The notes below the pieces were generated by a model. That model did no database searches and was not told where the DNA came from. It saw nothing but the letters and a program-made list of their open reading frames with translations. Position numbers and translations under genes: made by a program. A DNA stretch of 10,200 bases. Source: an uncultured Flammeovirgaceae bacterium (GTDB taxonomy: Bacteria > Bacteroidota > Bacteroidia > Cytophagales > Cyclobacteriaceae). This document shows positions 1 through 6,996 of this stretch, in pieces (position 1 is the stretch's first letter; each line of letters begins with the position of its first letter). The stretch covers positions 1 to 10,200 of the forward strand of contig CAMLLI010000074.1 in assembly GCA_946480685.1 (NCBI GenBank). Reading direction: 5' to 3'.

Positions 1-1
1 G

Positions 2-901
2 GGCGCGATCCGGGAACTCGAAAAGCAAAATATACTTGCTGACATCGAACGTGTGGGCGGAACATCCGCAGGGGCGATAGCGGCACTTACAGTTGCCCTG
101 GGATATACCAGCACTGAAATCGAAAAGATCATTTACGATACCAAGCTTCAGAAATTCAATGATGGCAAATTCTTTTTTATTGGCGGTATATCGCGTATCA
201 ACCGAAACTTTGGATGGTACCGCGGAACTGCATTTACCAAATGGCTGGAACGCATCATTGCTAAAAAGACTGGCAATGCAGACATTACGTTTCGCGAGCT
301 GCATGCAAAACATTTTCCGGACCTATATATTACCGGCACAAGTCTTAACCGGCAGCAACTTATTGTATTCTCGCATGAGCAATATCCGGATATGAAGATA
401 AAAGATGCTGTTCGAATCAGCATGTCTATTCCTCTATACTTCGAAGCGGTATGCATTGATTCTTCCGGACATGTATTGAAAAACCGAAAAAAGGAAAAGG
501 CGTTTGACATTATGGTCGATGGCGGCTTTACCGGTAACTTTCCTATTTTCATGTTTGATGACGTTCGCACCGAACAGAATAAAACGGTACGCACCAGTAA
601 TCCTCACACCATCGGACTACGCATCGATACACCCGGGCAAATCGGCTATGATAGTTTAAACAGAGGCCTTGCCCCCGTTGAGATCAGTCGCTTTCGAAAT
701 TATATCGGTGCATTCTATAGTTATGTGATTGAGAACCTGAATCGGGCAACGCTCACTCCGGAAGACTGGCAAAGAACTGTCTCAATCAGCTCCGGAAGTA
801 TAGGTCCAAAAATACGAAAGCTTTCACTGGCCGAAAAAGATTTACTCATTCGCAATGGTCAGGAGGCCATGAAACGCTACCTGACGACTACCGCGCCATA
901 A
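2..901 (+). CDS. Patatin-like phospholipase, 5' end cut by window edge
   Basis: Predicted serine lipid acyl hydrolase of the patatin family. The open frame runs in from the window edge (G-A-I-R-E-L-E-K...), so the true start and the glycine-rich oxyanion-hole motif lie upstream. The nucleophile elbow G-T-S-A-G (GxSxG) is visible, with its serine at 65-67. The second half of the Ser-Asp dyad is D-G-G in V-D-G-G-F, aspartate codon at 518-520. The stretch between them (R-I-S-M-S-I-P-L-Y-F) matches the conserved S-x-S-I-P segment of the family. The gene ends with TAA at 899-901. The GTG at 53 lies inside the conserved core and is not a credible start. Family assignment is firm; the substrate (phospholipid or other acyl ester) and cell location cannot be told because the N-terminus is missing. 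It has no visible functional link to the galactan genes to the right. Confidence 0.9.
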   Translation, partial: GAIRELEKQNILADIERVGGTSAGAIAALTVALGYTSTEIEKIIYDTKLQKFNDGKFFFIGGISRINRNFGWYRGTAFTKWLERIIAKKTGNADITFRELHAKHFPDLYITGTSLNRQQLIVFSHEQYPDMKIKDAVRISMSIPLYFEAVCIDSSGHVLKNRKKEKAFDIMVDGGFTGNFPIFMFDDVRTEQNKTVRTSNPHTIGLRIDTPGQIGYDSLNRGLAPVEISRFRNYIGAFYSYVIENLNRATLTPEDWQRTVSISSGSIGPKIRKLSLAEKDLLIRNGQEAMKRYLTTTAP

Positions 902-916
902 TATGGCTCCGCCATA
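895..916. repeat. Two overlapping short inverted repeats at the patatin stop codon
   Basis: GCCATA (895-900) pairs with TATGGC (902-907), and the same TATGGC pairs with GCCATA at 911-916 across a 3-nt loop. The two hairpins exclude each other. The second could act as a weak terminator for the patatin gene, but there is no T-run after it, so the role is uncertain. Confidence 0.3.
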
Positions 917-929
917 CGAATATAGTTCC

Positions 930-966
930 CTATATATACTATAAGAATAACAATCCATATATATAG
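930..966. repeat. 9-bp AT-rich inverted repeat in the 902-1117 spacer
   Basis: CTATATATA (930-938) is the exact reverse complement of TATATATAG (958-966), with a 19-nt spacer. It sits in the 216-bp non-coding gap between the patatin and lipoprotein genes. It may be a weak hairpin, a protein-binding site or an easily melted promoter region. The rest of this gap holds no gene; TAATTTCG at 1055-1062 resembles the Bacteroidota -7 box TAnnTTTG, but no TTG sits at the right distance upstream. Confidence 0.4.
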
Positions 967-1117
967 CGTGTTACAACTTCTATTCAGCATCACATAATAG
1001 TGGTATACGGCCAAATTAGCGGCTTTGTTTTTACCGCGATTGATTTCCGTTGACTAATTTCGTTCCCCGTTTAAATCAAAGTGTCAATGAAGTAAATCTT
1101 TAATCTTAAAATCACCC

Positions 1118-2065
1118 ATGAAAAAGACCCTAAAAACCCCGGCCTTATTGGTCGTTCTCCTCTCATGCCTGATGCTCAGCTGCGTTCTTTTTACCGGTTG
1201 CGATGATCATCCGGATGTATGCGTAAAATGTTCTGCCACGTATGCTAAAGAAAGAAAAGTGAAACAGATCGTATACTACGATGCAGAAGGAAGTCTCAAA
1301 GAGAAGTATAGATTCTACTATACCAACTTCCTTGTGGACAGCATTACCAAGGTATCGTATGGTAGTGCAAGCGCCAAAGTTGCGGCTACTGATAGTGTTA
1401 TCACCCGCCTGAAAGTACAGTATGCTTCCGGTGAATGTATTCCCTCAGCTTACACAGCAAAAACATATATACCCGCTAATCCTGTAAGCGTTGAGAAAGC
1501 ATTCTTCTCTATCTCCGGCGATGAAATCACGAATAAACATCTTGCATTTTACCCGGATGAAGACTTCCTCGCAGTAGATAAGACTGCTGATATCGACTAT
1601 TCGTATGATGGCAGCGGAAGAGTATCTATCCGCAACGGTACAGACTATGGTATACTGGTATGGCCAAATCTGTATGGCAACGAAAATTACTATACCTATA
1701 CCGGCAATAACATTACGCATATTGTAGCGCAGAAAGAACAGGCGGGCTATACCCTGGACAATACATTTGATCCCCGCAACAGTCCGTTTAATATACAGGG
1801 AGGCGTATTATACTACCTGAACCTCATCTCTTACCCTGACCAGGAGTATTTTGAGACACTGGCGCTGGATCGTAACAATCCAACCAAAATGGTATACAAA
1901 GGAACCGATACATCCAACAGCCATGTTACCATCACATTCACACTTACCTATAGCTATGATGGATTGAGCTACCCAACCAAAGTAAATATCCACGAAGCAA
2001 AACAAGATGAAATATATGGCGATAGCCAGACTAACCATGGCACATACTTGTTTTCGTACTATTAG
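1118..2065 (+). CDS. Predicted lipoprotein of unknown function, YD-type repeat-like
   Basis: 315-aa exported protein that I do not recognise. The N-terminus is a lipoprotein-type signal: K-K-T-L-K, then a long hydrophobic stretch to residue 27. Cys28 in F-T-G-C-D-D is the most likely acylated residue; Cys22 (M-L-S-C) is the alternative. The two aspartates after Cys28 resemble the acidic signals that send Bacteroidota lipoproteins to the cell surface (inference). C-V-K-C at 35-38 is a CxxC pair just after the anchor. The rest is rich in Tyr, Asp, Gly, Ser and Thr, with segments such as Y-S-Y-D-G-S-G-R and Y-S-Y-D-G-L-S-Y, typical of beta-rich Bacteroidota lipoproteins that carry YD-like repeats. 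The start at 1118 is supported by the signal peptide directly after it. It stands alone, with long spacers on both sides and its own terminator downstream, so it is probably monocistronic. Confidence 0.85.
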   Translation: MKKTLKTPALLVVLLSCLMLSCVLFTGCDDHPDVCVKCSATYAKERKVKQIVYYDAEGSLKEKYRFYYTNFLVDSITKVSYGSASAKVAATDSVITRLKVQYASGECIPSAYTAKTYIPANPVSVEKAFFSISGDEITNKHLAFYPDEDFLAVDKTADIDYSYDGSGRVSIRNGTDYGILVWPNLYGNENYYTYTGNNITHIVAQKEQAGYTLDNTFDPRNSPFNIQGGVLYYLNLISYPDQEYFETLALDRNNPTKMVYKGTDTSNSHVTITFTLTYSYDGLSYPTKVNIHEAKQDEIYGDSQTNHGTYLFSYY

Positions 2066-2090
2066 TATATAAGCCTATAGCAAAACCAAG

Positions 2091-2116
2091 AGAGGCCTCC
2101 CCCGCGGGAGGCCTCT
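2091..2116 (+). terminator. Strong GC-rich hairpin after the 315-aa lipoprotein gene
   Basis: AGAGGCCTCCC (2091-2101) pairs perfectly with GGGAGGCCTCT (2106-2116) around the loop CCGC: an 11-bp GC-rich stem 26 bp after the stop codon. Only a weak T-rich tail follows (TTCCATTTAT). Position and stability make an intrinsic terminator the best reading. Confidence 0.8.
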
Positions 2117-2353
2117 TCCATTTATAGCGTTGCCGAAATGTATACCGGTAAATTCAACTTGACAGGCCGTTGAACCTTCACTGCAACAAACTTGTTTTAC
2201 TCATGTTGGGCAGCGTTTTCCGCAGCCGGCACTTCAGCTGGTATGTTGTCTCAGCATGTTTCTCAATTTATATACTAAAACATTGGGCTTGTCAATATAC
2301 TTGTGTACCTTCCTTGGTCGTTTATAGGTAGTCGTATATAAAATTCGAAAACT
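2117..2353. other. Non-coding spacer upstream of the 120-aa lipoprotein gene
   Basis: No credible gene is visible here. The last 90 bp are AT-rich with several TATA words. TATACTTG at 2296-2303 differs from the Bacteroidota -7 box TAnnTTTG at one position and is the best promoter candidate, giving a leader of about 40-45 nt, but I see no well-spaced TTG for the -33 element. Confidence 0.4.
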
Positions 2354-2716
2354 ATGTACGTACGATTCATTTTACTGCTGTTTGTCTTGTTGACCGCTTG
2401 CCAGTCGGGCAGAATTTCCTGTCCGGAGCCGAAGTATGCCAAGCTGAAAAAATCCACTCCGCACCGAAGCTACTATTCGCCACAGTTCACCGCAGCGAAT
2501 GAAGCCGAAGAAGAAAACCGGCAAACCAAAGGTACCCGAAGCAATTCAAAAATGATCACGCATGTTTCGGTTGAGGAATGGGACTGTCCGCAGCCCGGCA
2601 AGAAAAAGTATATGCCGAAAGAAGTGAAACAAAACATCCGCAAAAACATGAAACGGATTTCTTCCGATAAACAGAACGAAGCGGATTCTGTGCAGACCCG
2701 ATCAAACAGGCGTTAA
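2354..2716 (+). CDS. Small predicted lipoprotein of unknown function
   Basis: 120-aa protein that I do not recognise. The signal peptide is short (M-Y-V-R-F then hydrophobic) and ends in a good lipobox, L-L-T-A-C, with Cys16 as the acylation site. The mature part (about 105 aa) is hydrophilic and very basic towards the end (K-K-K-Y-M-P-K-E-V-K..., R-S-N-R-R), has a second cysteine in S-C-P-E-P-K near residue 23 and a third in W-D-C-P-Q-P, and looks largely unstructured. The lipobox directly after the ATG supports this start. It lies 79 bp upstream of the LytTR gene on the same strand with no hairpin I can see between them, so co-transcription is possible. Confidence 0.75.
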   Translation: MYVRFILLLFVLLTACQSGRISCPEPKYAKLKKSTPHRSYYSPQFTAANEAEEENRQTKGTRSNSKMITHVSVEEWDCPQPGKKKYMPKEVKQNIRKNMKRISSDKQNEADSVQTRSNRR

Positions 2717-2795
2717 TCGCTTCGTCTTATCAACAGGTTCCTATACCTTATCATCGAATCAATTCGTACTTTTCGGAAAGAACTTTTTCCACCGT

Positions 2796-3695
2796 ATGAA
2801 TTGGTCTGAGAAAATGAAAACTCCATTTCCTTTTTACCTGGATGATGATCGGAAGAATATCATTTTCATCCTGGTGATCAGCCTTTTTGTTGTGGGGTTT
2901 CTCATGGTTTTCCAACCGAGCTTCTCGCATCACGGACCGCTTACTGTGCCTCAGAAATTTCTATTCGGTGGTGTTACTTTCGCAGTTCTATTTTTAGACA
3001 TCATCATCCTTCCGAAACTCTTTCCGAAAGCATTCGACAATTTTACACTTGGTAAATATATACTTATCACCATACTGCACCTTGTGCTGATTGGTATTGT
3101 CAGCACCATCATTGATGAGCTTCTGATTTTTCCACAGCAAACTTTGTGGGAAAATATAAAGGGAGCAAACCTGCAGGTAGCGCTAACAGGCTTTATGCCG
3201 GTGACTATCATATTTCTTTTTCTGAAGAACAAGATGTTGCAGCAAAATCTGCAAAGTGCGCTGGCCGCCAATCAACAGCTTGAAAAGATCAAGACCTTAA
3301 AGAAAGAAGTAACGGTTAATCCGAATACCACCAGTCCCATCGTGTTGCACTCCGATACAAGTGAGACACTCAGTCTTCATCTTCCGGATCTCTTATTTAT
3401 TGAGGCTGATGACAACTACGCTACCGTTGTATGGAAAAACGGGCAAGGCATTCAAAAGAAATTATTGCGGGTAAATCTCAAGAACCTTGAGACACAGATC
3501 AACAACTCGTTTGCTATTCGCTGTCATCGCTCGTACATCGTTAATGTTCATGCGATCAGCAACATTACCGGCAACACGAACGGTTATAAGCTTCAGATAC
3601 TGGACACCGAGTATCTCATACCGGTTTCGCGGGCAAAGGGAAAAGAGCTAATTGAAAAGATCCAGCAGTTACGAAACGTAATGGAACTAGCCTGA
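2796..3695 (+). CDS. Membrane-anchored LytTR-domain transcriptional regulator
   Basis: 299-aa predicted DNA-binding regulator fixed in the inner membrane. Residues about 21-40, 55-74, 87-108 and 126-143 are four hydrophobic segments, followed by a polar, probably helical linker (about 145-175). The C-terminal LytTR domain (about 183-290) shows the family's landmarks: L-L-F-I-E-A-D-D-N-Y near 199-208, F-A-I-R-C-H-R-S-Y-I-V-N near 239-250, and the closing I-P-V-S-R near 275-279. Unlike AlgR/LytR-type regulators it has no receiver domain, and no histidine kinase gene is adjacent, so the membrane part may sense the signal itself (inference). ATG at 2814 (M-K-T-P-F) is an alternative start. TACTTTTC at 2767-2774 is a one-mismatch TAnnTTTG box just upstream. 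Targets are unknown. Confidence 0.88.
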   Translation: MNWSEKMKTPFPFYLDDDRKNIIFILVISLFVVGFLMVFQPSFSHHGPLTVPQKFLFGGVTFAVLFLDIIILPKLFPKAFDNFTLGKYILITILHLVLIGIVSTIIDELLIFPQQTLWENIKGANLQVALTGFMPVTIIFLFLKNKMLQQNLQSALAANQQLEKIKTLKKEVTVNPNTTSPIVLHSDTSETLSLHLPDLLFIEADDNYATVVWKNGQGIQKKLLRVNLKNLETQINNSFAIRCHRSYIVNVHAISNITGNTNGYKLQILDTEYLIPVSRAKGKELIEKIQQLRNVMELA

Positions 3696-3707
3696 CCGTT
3701 GTAAAAG

Positions 3708-3715
3708 TATTTTTG
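3708..3715 (+). promoter_or_regulatory. Candidate Bacteroidota -7 promoter box (TAnnTTTG)
   Basis: TATTTTTG matches the Bacteroidota -7 consensus TAnnTTTG exactly and lies 13 bp after the LytTR stop codon. It could drive the secreted protein gene that starts at 3858, which would give a leader of roughly 135 nt. No TTG is found at the usual -33 spacing, so the call is tentative. The 162-bp gap 3696-3857 has no other feature. Confidence 0.3.
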
Positions 3716-3857
3716 TTATTCACCATCCGCCACAAAAGGCTTTCCTTTGGCCCCAGCAACTTGCCATCCGCGACAAGTGCTCTCCTGTCTACTTCATTGC
3801 ACGGCAATTTTCATCGGCTGCGTCTTTCTTCGCGTACAGAATTGCAAACTACAGCTT

Positions 3858-4268
3858 ATGAAAAAATATATTCTCACCATCGCACTGGCAGTTGCTGCCC
3901 TCACCGCATCCGTTGCACAGGAAAAGACAGCACCCCGCACCGAATTCACCGTTGAACTTTCAACCTCTTCGCTGGAAGTAAAAGCTGGTGAAACCAAGGA
4001 GCTCACGTTAACACTGAATCGCTCGAAACAATATTCAAAATCGAAAGCTACCCTTGGTCTTTCATCGGGTTTGCCGGAAGGCGTTAGCGTAACGTTCGAA
4101 CCCAAAGAAGGTGTAGTGGACAATAGCATTGTAAAAGTTGCCGTAGCGGAACATGCAAAAGCCGGAAGCTATATGATTATACTGAACAGCACCATGCAGC
4201 ATAAAAGCAAAGGTGCAACACTAAAGCTTGTTGTAACAGGAGCCGGGGAAGCAGTTTCGAAAAATTAG
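3858..4268 (+). CDS. Small secreted protein with one Ig-like (NEW3-like) domain
   Basis: 136-aa exported protein. Residues 1-20 form a signal peptide (M-K-K-Y-I-L-T then Ala/Leu-rich) with likely cleavage after S-V-A, before Q-E-K. The mature part is a single beta-sandwich-like domain: S-L-E-V-K-A-G-E-T-K-E-L-T-L-T-L, then L-P-E-G-V-S-V-T-F-E-P, then A-G-S-Y and a closing strand L-K-L-V-V-T. This order resembles the NEW3/NPCBM-associated or CARDB-like domains usually attached to larger secreted enzymes, but here it is the whole protein. An in-frame ATG at 3747 would add 37 residues before the signal peptide; I reject it because the signal peptide begins at 3858. No cysteine follows the signal peptide, so it should be periplasmic or secreted. 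Role unknown; perhaps binding or structural. Confidence 0.8.
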   Translation: MKKYILTIALAVAALTASVAQEKTAPRTEFTVELSTSSLEVKAGETKELTLTLNRSKQYSKSKATLGLSSGLPEGVSVTFEPKEGVVDNSIVKVAVAEHAKAGSYMIILNSTMQHKSKGATLKLVVTGAGEAVSKN

Positions 4269-4275
4269 TTGCGAG

Positions 4276-4320
4276 CTGTCAGCTGCGGGTTTCGAGTTTG
4301 AAGCAGCAGCTGACAGTTTT
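4276..4320. terminator. Hairpin terminator between convergent genes
   Basis: CTGTCAGCTGC (4276-4286) pairs perfectly with GCAGCTGACAG (4306-4316) around a 19-nt loop and is followed by TTTT (4317-4320) on the + strand. It lies 7 bp after the stop of the secreted protein gene and 13 bp before the end of the convergent hydrolase gene. On the - strand the hairpin is followed, after about 10 nt, by a five-T run (complement of 4261-4265), so it may stop transcription in both directions. Confidence 0.75.
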
Positions 4321-4333
4321 ATAGACTATAACG

Positions 4334-6913
4334 TTATTCCAATCGTATACTTTCTATCGCTATACCGTGTTTAGCTTTCAATTGATCCACAGCAATGCCA
4401 GGGCCAATTGAAATTTGAATCGTTTCTACGGCACTGATATCAAAGTCGCATACAGCGGATGGCTTGAAGAAGTACGGCAGAAAACCCGGATACGGCCTTG
4501 GCAATGTTACCAGGTTTACACTTTTAAGATCCGCCAGATTAATGCTATAGTCAGCTGCGTCAACCCCTACCGTTATAACGCCTCCATATGCAGAACCATC
4601 TTTCATCACCAAGGCAAGTTGCAACTTGCATGGACTTTCATTCATAGCGCGTCCGCGAAACACCAGCTTCTTGCTCTGCAGTATATCTTGTTTACGACCA
4701 GCTGTTTTCTGTCCGAAGAAAAAACGCATGGAATAATCGTGTATCGGCTCTCCGTTTTTATTTTCCGGATCGATCTCGAACAACTTTGTAACATTTACCT
4801 GCAATTCAGCTTTACCAGGTTCGGCAGAAGGAATTATCGTTGAACTGCGAAGCCACTGACGTGATAGCGCGTGGGCATCTGTCGCTGCATTGAACAAATA
4901 TACCGGAGTATTTCTACCCAGCACTGGCACGGTATAGGGTGTTCCGTAAAAATCCCAATCAGACGGCCTGCCTGGCAACGAGGTTGAACCGGTATAGTAT
5001 ACATCTCCGGTTTTTGCTGTAATAAAATACCGAAGCATGCCAGCCTTTATATACTCCTCAGGAAGTGCTAAGCGGTAAGTATAGCCACTCACATGCTCCA
5101 TTGGCAATACATCCGGACGCCAGCCGGAACCAAACACGCTCACTTCTACGGCCTGCGGAATTTCTTTGGTAACAATCGTAGCTTCCACGACATAATTGTT
5201 ACCTTCCGTAAGTTCTGCTAATGGTGAATGTAAGATATATACCTTGTCCACTTCAGCTGCCGGTGCGGTAAATTCGCCCAGTATAATATTTTTATAGCGA
5301 GTCTGTGCACTCACCTTCGTTGTTACGCCTTGTCTTGTTACCAGATATGTTCCCGGAGTAATGGTAACAATGTTGTCTTGTGCCGTTGCTGTATATGTAT
5401 TGCCATCATTGATACCTTTTACCGTATAGTTACCACCGAGATCCGGCAGCGCAATGGACAAAGGCCATGCTCTATAATTTACAACCGCGATCTTCTTCTT
5501 CGGGCTGTTTTGTCCGAAAGGATCGTTTATCCATATAGCATCCGGCAATACTTCAAGTCGCCATACGCCCGGCTCGATGCGATCGAGGAAGTAAGCCCCG
5601 GTACCGCTATATTTTACAATTGAAGAATTTCCCCAACCAGCTATCTCCTGCAGTTTATCAACAGCCGTTGGTGGTGTTGTGGTGTGATTGGTATAGAAGA
5701 ATTTTGTTTCCGTTACCATCTCTGCCAGGTCCTTCTCGTAACTCACCTTAAAATTCTCAAACGATGCGTTGGCAGGATAGCTTCCATAATTTTTATACAA
5801 TGGCACCTGGTGAAATACTTCGCCTGAAATCTTGAGACTTAATGCTTTTTGAGGAGCATACACCAGGTTCATATAGTGCGTATTGTACTCCGTGTTTACA
5901 TCGGCCATATAGGTTGGATCGTACGCGAAATGTGTCGCGATCTGCATGCCGGCTTCTCGGAAACTCCTGGCCATGGCCGGGTATATATACGAACGACCAA
6001 CATCAGCAGCGTCAAATTCATATACCAGTTTTCCGATCTTTTTAAATTTAGGATTCGAACCAAACGGTATACTATATTTATCAACGTTTGGTAACAGGTT
6101 GCCGCCAAGCTCGTGCCCGGAACCTAAACCAGTCGGGTACCACTGGAATGTACCGCCCTGTATACCGGCATTGAAGTATGCATCGGCCAGGTGAATACTA
6201 TGACTGATGTTATAAAATACAGGCTTCCTGCATCCGGTGCTCTTCATGGCTTTGATCATGCGACTGATGAAGGCTGTTACTTTTTCCGGTGCTTCGCCAT
6301 GGTGTGGCTCATTGGAAATCTCGAATGCAATAATATCCGGATCGTTTTTATATGCTATACCGGTATAGGGATTAACGTGATTCAAAAACTGGTATAAATA
6401 TTTTTCCTGTGCCTTGATAGCATCTTCGTTGGTGAGACACGCATCTTTTCCATACTTGGTGGAGAAGCCCGGAGTTTTTTCTTCTGGTTCGGGATAGCCA
6501 TTCGGCCAGTATGCTATGGGAGTGAGCATAAACTTCATTCCGCGATCCTTCATTTTCTTCAACATATAGTCAAAGAGCTTGAGGTGTTCGTTGTTGAGAA
6601 CATTACCAACGCTGTCGCTGATCTCGCAATCCCATACATGTACACGATACAGGTCAAAGCCCAGTCGTGCAAAATGGTATACATCGTTGTCGATTGCCTG
6701 CTCTAATGAAATGCCTTTCTTTTTCGCGGCCCTGTATCCATGTGCGAAAGGGGCTGTATAGTTAACGCCAAAGGCGCGTACTTCTTCATTTGTTTTGCCC
6801 CAGCGCATGATGCCATTCTTGTCTACATATACATCATTCGTTTTTTGTGCTGATGCCGCGATGCATACGAGCAGTAAAAGAACAATGCCTAAAAATTTTA
6901 TATACTTCATCAT
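4334..6913 (-). CDS. Clan GH-A (GH5-like) glycoside hydrolase with C-terminal accessory domains
   Basis: 859-aa exported hydrolase, last gene of the galactan locus. The signal peptide (about 1-22) ends A-A-S-A before Q; Cys17 does not sit in a good lipobox, so a soluble periplasmic enzyme is likely. The (beta/alpha)8 catalytic region spans roughly 25-410: F-G-V-N-Y near 48-52, Y-R-V-H-V-W-D near 89-95, acid/base Glu202 in F-E-I-S-N-E-P, and probable nucleophile Glu299 in L-V-Y-E-F. A beta-rich stretch follows (to about 545), then an Ig-like domain (about 556-665) and a jelly-roll-like C-terminal domain (about 700-859) that may bind carbohydrate. No type IX secretion tail is visible. Given the GH53 neighbour, exo-acting beta-galactosidase activity on galacto-oligosaccharides is the best guess. 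GH147, a clan GH-A beta-galactosidase family of pectic-galactan loci, is a candidate, but I cannot confirm the family; another GH5-like subgroup is possible. Confidence 0.85.
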   Translation of the reverse strand: MMKYIKFLGIVLLLLVCIAASAQKTNDVYVDKNGIMRWGKTNEEVRAFGVNYTAPFAHGYRAAKKKGISLEQAIDNDVYHFARLGFDLYRVHVWDCEISDSVGNVLNNEHLKLFDYMLKKMKDRGMKFMLTPIAYWPNGYPEPEEKTPGFSTKYGKDACLTNEDAIKAQEKYLYQFLNHVNPYTGIAYKNDPDIIAFEISNEPHHGEAPEKVTAFISRMIKAMKSTGCRKPVFYNISHSIHLADAYFNAGIQGGTFQWYPTGLGSGHELGGNLLPNVDKYSIPFGSNPKFKKIGKLVYEFDAADVGRSYIYPAMARSFREAGMQIATHFAYDPTYMADVNTEYNTHYMNLVYAPQKALSLKISGEVFHQVPLYKNYGSYPANASFENFKVSYEKDLAEMVTETKFFYTNHTTTPPTAVDKLQEIAGWGNSSIVKYSGTGAYFLDRIEPGVWRLEVLPDAIWINDPFGQNSPKKKIAVVNYRAWPLSIALPDLGGNYTVKGINDGNTYTATAQDNIVTITPGTYLVTRQGVTTKVSAQTRYKNIILGEFTAPAAEVDKVYILHSPLAELTEGNNYVVEATIVTKEIPQAVEVSVFGSGWRPDVLPMEHVSGYTYRLALPEEYIKAGMLRYFITAKTGDVYYTGSTSLPGRPSDWDFYGTPYTVPVLGRNTPVYLFNAATDAHALSRQWLRSSTIIPSAEPGKAELQVNVTKLFEIDPENKNGEPIHDYSMRFFFGQKTAGRKQDILQSKKLVFRGRAMNESPCKLQLALVMKDGSAYGGVITVGVDAADYSINLADLKSVNLVTLPRPYPGFLPYFFKPSAVCDFDISAVETIQISIGPGIAVDQLKAKHGIAIESIRLE

Positions 6914-6925
6914 TACTTCGCTTGT

Positions 6926-6932
6926 CTCCTTT
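6926..6932 (-). promoter_or_regulatory. Shine-Dalgarno site for the large hydrolase
   Basis: AAAGGAG on the - strand lies 12 nt before ATG at 6911-6913 and 15 nt before the second in-frame ATG at 6908-6910. The shorter distance favours the first ATG. It is one of few clear Shine-Dalgarno sites in the window. Confidence 0.5.
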
Positions 6933-6955
6933 ATCGTTAAAAATTTAATAAGCTC

Positions 6956-6980
6956 CTTTCGTCACCTGTGTCCACGAAAG
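6956..6980 (-). repeat. 7-bp inverted repeat between the two hydrolase genes
   Basis: CTTTCGT (6956-6962) and ACGAAAG (6974-6980) can pair around an 11-nt loop in the 83-bp gap between the GH53 stop and the large hydrolase start. On the - strand an AT-rich stretch with five T follows. It could be a weak terminator or a mark of RNA processing, or chance. Confidence 0.3.
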
Positions 6981-6996
6981 TGATTTATCCTGGCAA

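Noticed and set aside
148..594. 148-aa open frame on the - strand inside the patatin gene
   Set aside because: Fully overlaps a gene with clear catalytic motifs on the + strand and shows no domain of its own.
2755..2766. CGAAT-CA-ATTCG inverted repeat upstream of the LytTR gene as an operator
   Set aside because: Only 5 bp per arm with a 2-nt gap; too short to separate from chance without conservation or a second copy.
3713..3955. 80-aa open frame in the leader of the secreted protein gene
   Set aside because: Overlaps the signal peptide of the gene at 3858 in another frame, has no recognisable features and low-quality composition.
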